Part shown: in pieces, positions 59,254 to 64,000 of the stretch
Position numbering within the stretch: position 1 is the stretch's first letter
How the letters are laid out: the number at the start of each line of letters is the position of its first letter
NCBI RefSeq assembly: GCF_900129425.1
Contig: NZ_LT670817.1
Location: forward strand, 7,716,001-7,780,000
Length of the DNA stretch: 64,000 bases
Direction: 5' to 3'
Source: Bradyrhizobium erythrophlei
GTDB taxonomy: Bacteria > Pseudomonadota > Alphaproteobacteria > Rhizobiales > Xanthobacteraceae
Translations under genes and position numbers: made by a program
The notes under the pieces: model-generated
Database searches by the model: none
The model's input: only the letters and a program-made list of their open reading frames with translations
What the model was told of the DNA's origin: nothing

Positions 59254-59925
59254 ATGTTTCGGCGCAATCTAGTGTGCTTTGGCAACGAGTTGAAACAGGA
59301 CTTCTCGCAAGCCGATCTCTCCGCGACAGAGGCCGACAGAATTCTGCTTCAACATTCTAGTTTTAATGGAGCCAAATTTGACGGCTGCCGATGGACACGT
59401 CCAGTTTTCGCGCATGCAGACATGGCCCGAATATCGACCAAAGCGGTCGAGTGGGGCACCCCAGGTGACCGCGATTCAGACGATCGTGTTGCTGCTGACT
59501 TCAGTCATGCCAGACTGACTCATGCCGACCTCACGAAAGCGCAGATTTGTGGATTTTTCTATGGATCAGATCTTCGCAACACATCGCTTGTAGAAGCTGA
59601 TCTATCTTTTAGCGATTTCGTGGGTCCGAACTTTTCTTTCGATATGAGCTTTGGTGGCGCTCGAATGAGGGGCGCCAAACTCCGACACTGCCGCATATCA
59701 AATGCAAGCTTTTACAGTTCTGACTGTCGCAACACTGACTTTTTTGGGACTCAGTTCTCTGATGTAAGCGTGGATGGCTGCGACTTGAGTCACGCGCACT
59801 TCGAAAATGCAGAAATCGAGCTGACAATGTTTTCGCCCGATCAGATGCAACAAGCCGAACTTTCGGCTGCTTACGATGTGGACAAGCTAGGGTTAGTGCA
59901 AATTGGTAACCGTTCTGTAGACTGA
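59254..59925 (+). CDS. Pentapeptide-repeat protein, 223 aa
   Basis: Repeats of A(D/N)LxX type: DFSQADLSATEADRI, ADFSHARLTHADLTKAQICG, SDLRNTSLVEADLSFSDFVG, ARMRGAKLRHCRISNASFYS and DGCDLSHAHFENAEIELTMF. They form a right-handed quadrilateral beta-helix. Such proteins sometimes mimic DNA and protect gyrase, but most have unknown roles. No signal peptide. It starts 100 bp outside the truncated tRNA and has lower GC than the chromosome average. Confidence 0.88.
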   Translation: MFRRNLVCFGNELKQDFSQADLSATEADRILLQHSSFNGAKFDGCRWTRPVFAHADMARISTKAVEWGTPGDRDSDDRVAADFSHARLTHADLTKAQICGFFYGSDLRNTSLVEADLSFSDFVGPNFSFDMSFGGARMRGAKLRHCRISNASFYSSDCRNTDFFGTQFSDVSVDGCDLSHAHFENAEIELTMFSPDQMQQAELSAAYDVDKLGLVQIGNRSVD

Positions 59926-60000
59926 CGCGGCATAAACGAAATAGTTCGCTTGGTTCGCGTGTGCCTTACCTGCTACTCTAAATATAAATAAGGTTCGTTA

Positions 60001-60225
60001 TCAAAACCGAGCCGCCGCCGGCAACGGGCAGCCAAACAACTGCTGTGGCGATAATTCGTGGCGTCGAGCTACAGCACAGACCGAATCTCCGCTCGTCGCG
60101 ATCTCCGCGACAATCCGGGCCTTGTCTTCTTCACGCCACGTCCGCCGCCGCCCGGCGCCGGTAAATGTTTCCAACCGGCGCCGGCTCGGTGATAGCACTA
60201 CGTTCAGTGTCCATTCTAAGCCCAA
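60001..60225 (-). pseudogene. IS66-family accessory protein (OrfA/TnpA) fragment
   Basis: RRRTWREEDKARIVAEIATS then GDSVCAVARRHELSPQQLF is the helix-turn-helix start of IS66 TnpA. After QQLF the frame reads GCPLPAAARF instead of the W-R-R basic continuation, so the gene is truncated. No TnpB or transposase follows. Confidence 0.75.
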
Positions 60226-60737
60226 CGATCAAAACCAGACCGCAGACTTCCAGATCAGGGTATCATCCGGAAGGTGGGCACAGAACAGCGCAGACGATAG
60301 CGCTGTTGCACCGAGAGCTTTCATGAGCATCGCCCTTTGGTTCGATGAAGTATTGTTCGTAGACGCTGCATGCGACAAATGAAGCCTAAATAAAAATGCT
60401 GACGGTTTGCAGCACATGGGCAATTTTTACTTAATGGTTCGCTGATATCTTGCGGACTGTCCCGGAACTGCTTTCGCGTGCCGCGGCCATTGGTGACAAG
60501 CATGCAAACGATCGAAACGACCGATCCAAAAGAAGCGAGACGCTGCCGATACGCCCAGTACCGAGGCGAAAAAGCGCGTTGGCGTTAATGGGATCCACCA
60601 TCACGGGGATGGTCCGGTCGGTGATGGAAGATAGGTCCAGCAGCCCCACACGTTGGATTGTCACGGTCGTTGGGATGCAGAGTATCGCAGCCTAACCCAT
60701 CGGGTTTGGCGGCCGAAAAATAGCGAAGGCGCTGCAT
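60226..60737. other. Intergenic, no supported gene
   Basis: Short frames on both strands overlap one another (e.g. minus 60431-60664) without motifs or good starts. Probably decayed DNA between the IS66 fragment and the PilZ relic. Confidence 0.4.
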
Positions 60738-60978
60738 TCACTCGAATGCGACACCGATCCTGTTTGCACTTATCCAAGCGACCCGGCAGTTCCGGATCAC
60801 ACGATCCCTTTTGATCATCAACTGAAACCGATCTGGAACATAGGAGGGACTCGGAACTTCGATCGCGGCCCCTTCAGCAGAGACGTTTATCACGCGACAG
60901 CTCGTGACTCGATCCGCCGATTGAAATATACGCCGGTTCGTCAATCTCTGTACGCGGATGTTGACGCCTCTCGTCCAT
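60738..60978 (-). pseudogene. PilZ-domain protein with one-base frameshift
   Basis: The N-terminus MDERRQHPRTEIDEPAYISI is read from the ATG at 60978. The C-terminal PilZ part (SCRVINVSAEGAAIEVPS, VIRNCRVAWISANRIGVAFE) is in another frame. They join if one base is removed at about 60901-60909. PilZ proteins bind c-di-GMP; the N-terminal R-x3-R is seen as RRQHPR, and the second motif (D/N-x-S-x-x-G) as NVSAEG. About 80 aa when restored. Confidence 0.75.
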
Positions 60979-61067
60979 CTCGGCGTTCTACACCATTCGT
61001 CTCAAGCAAACGTAAAGCCGACTCCTCAAACGAAAAACCCCGCCATGCCGCGCGGAGGCGTGAACTT

Positions 61068-61133
61068 CGGCTGGCACCGAACGGACATGCCGAAGCAGTC
61101 GCCTCATGTCTGTTGTTGGGGAGAAGCGGACCT
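61068..61133. repeat. Dispersed palindromic intergenic repeat (inverted orientation)
   Basis: CACCGAACGGACATGCCGAA ... CTCATGTCTGTTGTTGGGGA and GAAGCGGAC. Its reverse complement aligns with 21250-21312. Confidence 0.65.
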
Positions 61134-61168
61134 AGCTCAGATCCGCCCCGAGGTCTGAGTTTGACCCT

Positions 61169-62666
61169 GGCTGCGTGAAAACGAACTGTCTGCTATGATT
61201 CGCTTGGCGATTTGCCGGGGGCAATCATGAAACGCTTCGTTGAGGGTGCCGATCGCGGACAATCGACGTTGTTGCCGGAATGCCTCGATGAGTGGGTCGA
61301 GGAGAGCAATTGCGTTCGTGTGGTGGATTGCTTTGTCGACGGGCTCGATCTGGCCGATCTCGGTTTCGAAGGCGTCGAGCCTGCAGCGACAGGCCGGCCT
61401 GCCTACCACCCCTCGGTTCTTCTGAAGCTTTACATCTACGGCTATCTCAACCGAGTGCAGTCGAGCCGCCGGCTTGAGCGCGAAGCCGGCCGAAACCTGG
61501 AAGTCATATGGCTACTCGGTCGGCTCGTTCCCGATGACAAGGTGATTGCCGATTTCCGCAAGGACAATGGCCCGGCGATCCGCAGGGCATGCGCGAGCTT
61601 CGTCAATCTCTGTCGCCAGATGGGTCTGTTGGCGAAGGCGAGCGTCGCGATCGACGGCAGCAAGTTCAAAGCGGTCAATAATCGAGATCGCAATTTTACC
61701 CGGGGGAAGATCGATCGCCGGCGCGCGCAACTCGAGGAGAGTGTGGCGCGGTATCTCTCCCAGCTCGATACGGCGGATAGGCAGGAACCGTCCGAAGTGC
61801 TGGTGCTCAAGACGACGCGGCTCAAGGAGAAGCTCGACAAGCTGAAAGAGGAAATGGGCAAACTCGCAGCCTACGAGAAGCAAATGTTGGCCTCGCCGGA
61901 TCACCAAATCTCGCTCACTGATCCCGATAGCCGCTCGATGGCAACAAGTGGGCGTGGCTCGGGCGTCGTCGGCTACAATGTGCAGGTCGCGGTCGACACC
62001 GTGAACCATCTGATCGTGACGCACGATGTGACGAATATCGGCTCGGATCGCTCACAACTGGCGAACGTGGCGCGGGAAGCCAAGGCCGTTCTGCAAGTCG
62101 ATAAACTCGAAGCCGTCGCCGACCGCGGCTACTTCAATGGCGAAGAGATCCTGGCCTGCGAGCAGGCAGGCATTTGCGTGACGTTGCCCAAACCGATGAC
62201 GTCGGGCGCGAAGTCGGAAGGCCGCTTCGGCAAGCAGGACTTCGTCTATGTGCCGGAGGAGGATGTCTATCGTTGCCCCGCCGGCGAGAAGCTCAAATTC
62301 CACTATGCCAATGAGGAACACGGGCAGAAGATGCGCCGGTACTGGACGAACGCCTGCAAGACCTGCGCAATCAAGGATCAGTGCACCACAGGCAAAGAAC
62401 GCCGCATCACGCGATGGGAGCATGAGCACGTTCTCGAAATCGTGCAGCAGCGGCTGGATCAAGATCCCCAGGCCATGCGCCGCCGGCGCGAGACGGTTGA
62501 GCATCCCTTCGGCACGCTCAAGATGAGAATGGGCGCGACGCACTTCTTGATGAAGACGCTGCCGAAGGTCGCGAGCGAGATGGCGCTCAGCGTACTCGCC
62601 TACAATCTGACGCGGGTCATGAATATCGTCGGTACAAGGGCGTTGCTGGCAGCGATCAGAGCGTGA
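61169..62666 (+). mobile_element. IS1182-family insertion sequence (left end clear, right end not found)
   Basis: Left end GGCTGCGTGAAAAC at 61169-61182, preceded by GACCCT. The matching inverse GTTTTCACGCAGCC is absent in the 350 bp after the transposase, so the right end is either diverged or deleted. The same end sequence delimits the 155-bp MITEs. Confidence 0.75.
61227..62666 (+). CDS. IS1182-family transposase
   Basis: 479 aa from the ATG at 61227. The N-terminal domain (LLPECLDEWVEESNCVRVVD, PAYHPSVLLKLYIYGYLNRV-QSSRRLEREAGRN) is followed by the DDE core: VAIDGSKFKAVNN (first D), VEAVADRGYF-type EAVADRGYFNGEE (second D), and the C-terminal E in RRRETVEHPFGTLKMRMGAT. A Cys cluster (NACKTCAIKDQCTTGKERRI) is typical of the group. 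All catalytic residues are visible. Confidence 0.94.
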   Translation: MKRFVEGADRGQSTLLPECLDEWVEESNCVRVVDCFVDGLDLADLGFEGVEPAATGRPAYHPSVLLKLYIYGYLNRVQSSRRLEREAGRNLEVIWLLGRLVPDDKVIADFRKDNGPAIRRACASFVNLCRQMGLLAKASVAIDGSKFKAVNNRDRNFTRGKIDRRRAQLEESVARYLSQLDTADRQEPSEVLVLKTTRLKEKLDKLKEEMGKLAAYEKQMLASPDHQISLTDPDSRSMATSGRGSGVVGYNVQVAVDTVNHLIVTHDVTNIGSDRSQLANVAREAKAVLQVDKLEAVADRGYFNGEEILACEQAGICVTLPKPMTSGAKSEGRFGKQDFVYVPEEDVYRCPAGEKLKFHYANEEHGQKMRRYWTNACKTCAIKDQCTTGKERRITRWEHEHVLEIVQQRLDQDPQAMRRRRETVEHPFGTLKMRMGATHFLMKTLPKVASEMALSVLAYNLTRVMNIVGTRALLAAIRA

Positions 62667-62915
62667 GTGTGGAGACCCCACTGCGTGCCGATACCGAGCC
62701 AGACCATGCCCAGCATTCCCCGCCACGACTCGGAGGCGGCCCCTGATCGCCCAACAGGAAAAAATTGCTCAGATCGGCCGTGTCGGACTACGCCGACCGG
62801 ATCGTGGACGTTCCCGGCCCGCGTCAGCGCGTTATCACGCAACCAAGACCCTAAGGCGACTTCGGTCTCACGACCGATTTCCGCTTCGCCCCATAGAAGT
62901 CCTCCGAATTTCGGA
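62667..62915. other. Intergenic after the IS1182 transposase
   Basis: No recognisable IS end and no credible gene. The minus-strand shadow frames are not supported. Confidence 0.45.
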
Positions 62916-63758
62916 TTAGCGTCCCCAGCGATCCTGCCACAATCTTTCGCCGATCGTGCAGCTGACGCGCGGCTCCTTGTCCGATGCAGGCCTGACCGGG
63001 CGCTCGGGAGTTCGGCCTGCGACCTCTCGGATCAACTTCGTGCGGATCGCCTCCTTGAAATTCTCGCGGTCCTTGATCGGCACCACAAAGGCGCCCGGGC
63101 CGCCGATAACGCAATCCTCGTAGTACCAATCGAGATTATCGATATCCATCGTCGAATAGGATGGCTCCTTTATCATGATCGGCAAGCCGTTGATGACGAT
63201 GCCTTTGGCCAGCGCCTCATCGCGAACGGGCGTGACCGGCACGCCATTATTGTTCGGCCCGTCGCCGGAAATGTCGATGACACGCCGTAATCCCCGGTAG
63301 GGGTCCTCATCAAACAGCGGTATCGCGAACGAAATCGCGCCTGAGATTGAGGTGCGCGATCCCCGGCGGACTGGTGTGTTCATGATTTCATCGGCGACGG
63401 CGTCAGCCGTCTCGGGACCGTCGATCACGCGCCAGGGAATAATGATCTTCTGATCGCTGGACGCGGACCATTCGAAATAAGTCACGGAAATCTTGCTGTT
63501 TGGACCAGTCCTCAACGCCTGCAAAAATTCCTTGGACACGATCGCCCGGGCGTACCCCTCGCGCTGGACGGCAAGTTCGTCCAAATCCATCGAATAGGAG
63601 ACATCGACGGCGATCACGAGTTCGACATCGACGGACTGCAAATTGTCTTTGGCGTCGGTCAGTTGGCGTCTGGAATCCGGCGCGGCAATGCCAGCAACGT
63701 CACCAGCGGCCATCGCCCCCGCGACAAGCAACGCCCCGATCGAGACACACCAGCGCAT
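62916..63758 (-). CDS. DUF1194 protein with von Willebrand A-like fold
   Basis: 280 aa with a signal peptide (MRWCVSIGALLVAGAMAAGD). The MIDAS motif D-x-S-x-S is in VIAVDVSYSMDLDELAV, and the remaining fold elements are QREGYARAIVSKEFLQAL, RRGSRTSISGAISFAIPLFD, and RRVIDISGDGPNNNGVPVTP. DUF1194 members are extracytoplasmic VWA-type proteins of unknown ligand. Full length for the family; the C-terminal extension (GRTPERPVRPASDKEPRVSC) is Pro-rich. Confidence 0.9.
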   Translation of the reverse strand: MRWCVSIGALLVAGAMAAGDVAGIAAPDSRRQLTDAKDNLQSVDVELVIAVDVSYSMDLDELAVQREGYARAIVSKEFLQALRTGPNSKISVTYFEWSASSDQKIIIPWRVIDGPETADAVADEIMNTPVRRGSRTSISGAISFAIPLFDEDPYRGLRRVIDISGDGPNNNGVPVTPVRDEALAKGIVINGLPIMIKEPSYSTMDIDNLDWYYEDCVIGGPGAFVVPIKDRENFKEAIRTKLIREVAGRTPERPVRPASDKEPRVSCTIGERLWQDRWGR

Positions 63759-64000
63759 GGCGGCCCTCCCGTTTCAAAGGGTATCGTGACACGCAAAACG
63801 CGCCGGTCAAAGCAGGAATATAAGCTATCCTTCACGTTGCAGTTAGTAGCGTCGGATCGACGGAATTCGTAGTGACTCTCTCCACGGCGGGGCTTTCTCG
63901 TTGTCCTGATTTCAAATCCAGCATGTCCATGTTCGTTTCGTCGTCAAAAGCAACTATGGCACATTATCTGATCGGAACATCGACGCTAAGCGAGGAACCT
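63759..64000. other. Window end, no gene recognised
   Basis: Short spacer upstream of the DUF1194 gene, presumably with its promoter; no motif or reading frame can be supported before the window ends. Confidence 0.4.

Noticed and set aside
61512..62726. Minus-strand frames of 170 and 224 residues opposite the IS1182 transposase
   Set aside because: Antisense shadows; the plus strand encodes the full transposase with its catalytic residues.

Overview
The window looks like chromosomal DNA of a high-GC alphaproteobacterium of the Bradyrhizobium/Rhodopseudomonas group (Nitrobacteraceae). This rests on recognisable protein families: S21 with a glycine/proline-rich tail, a bfd-bfr pair, DUF1194, paired DUF1254 proteins, IS1182/IS110/IS30/IS66 relics and substrate-binding proteins with the RREFIT-type leader. 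No database search was possible.

Layout. 0-6.2 kb: a compact operon for the E1 alpha, E1 beta and E2 subunits of a 2-oxo acid dehydrogenase, followed by a membrane NfeD protease and its slipin partner; the E2 gene carries a one-base deletion. 6.2-13.7 kb: gene-poor accessory DNA with short ORFans, a 216-bp leader duplicated upstream of two gene units, and decayed copies of a small gene. 13.7-21.2 kb: a phage- or plasmid-like replication module (excisionase/AlpA-like regulator, degenerate prim-pol-like protein, 913-aa primase-helicase) followed by repeated cassettes of basic or coiled-coil gene, 3' hairpin, conserved leader and small zinc-ribbon gene. 21.4-28 kb: two tandem secreted DUF1254/DUF1214 proteins, an IS110 transposase, a MITE and an arylsulfatase. 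28.7-33.2 kb: a large receptor-type adenylate cyclase fused to an NMT1/THI5-like binding domain, a second MITE and a Gly/Cys-rich exported protein. 34-41 kb: an IS110-type element, a GH15 glucoamylase/trehalase-like enzyme with a HEAT-repeat protein, and an ABC-F ATPase. 41-49.5 kb: a scar zone with MITEs, dispersed palindromes, bacterioferritin with its ferredoxin, rpsU, an IS30 element, a TPR protein and fragments of substrate-binding proteins, an aquaporin and transposases. 49.5-59.1 kb: an accessory island with a winged-helix regulator, zinc-ribbon, HEPN-like, HNH and PD-(D/E)XK proteins, and a tyrosine integrase next to a truncated tRNA-Gly(CCC). 59.2-64 kb: pentapeptide-repeat protein, PilZ relic, IS1182 element and a DUF1194 von Willebrand-type protein.

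How it fits together. The metabolic genes at the left are ordinary housekeeping or accessory metabolism. Most of the rest is a mosaic of mobile DNA. The zinc-ribbon family and one almost identical stretch of about 150 bp link the 18-21 kb module to the 50-56 kb island, so these may be parts of one element or of related elements. Non-coding DNA is unusually structured: two MITE families (155 and 219 bp, each with equal-length copies), about a dozen copies of a palindromic intergenic repeat, and several duplicated leaders. Three conserved genes (E2, bfr, pilZ-like) each have a single-base frameshift, which may mean real decay or consensus errors in the assembly.
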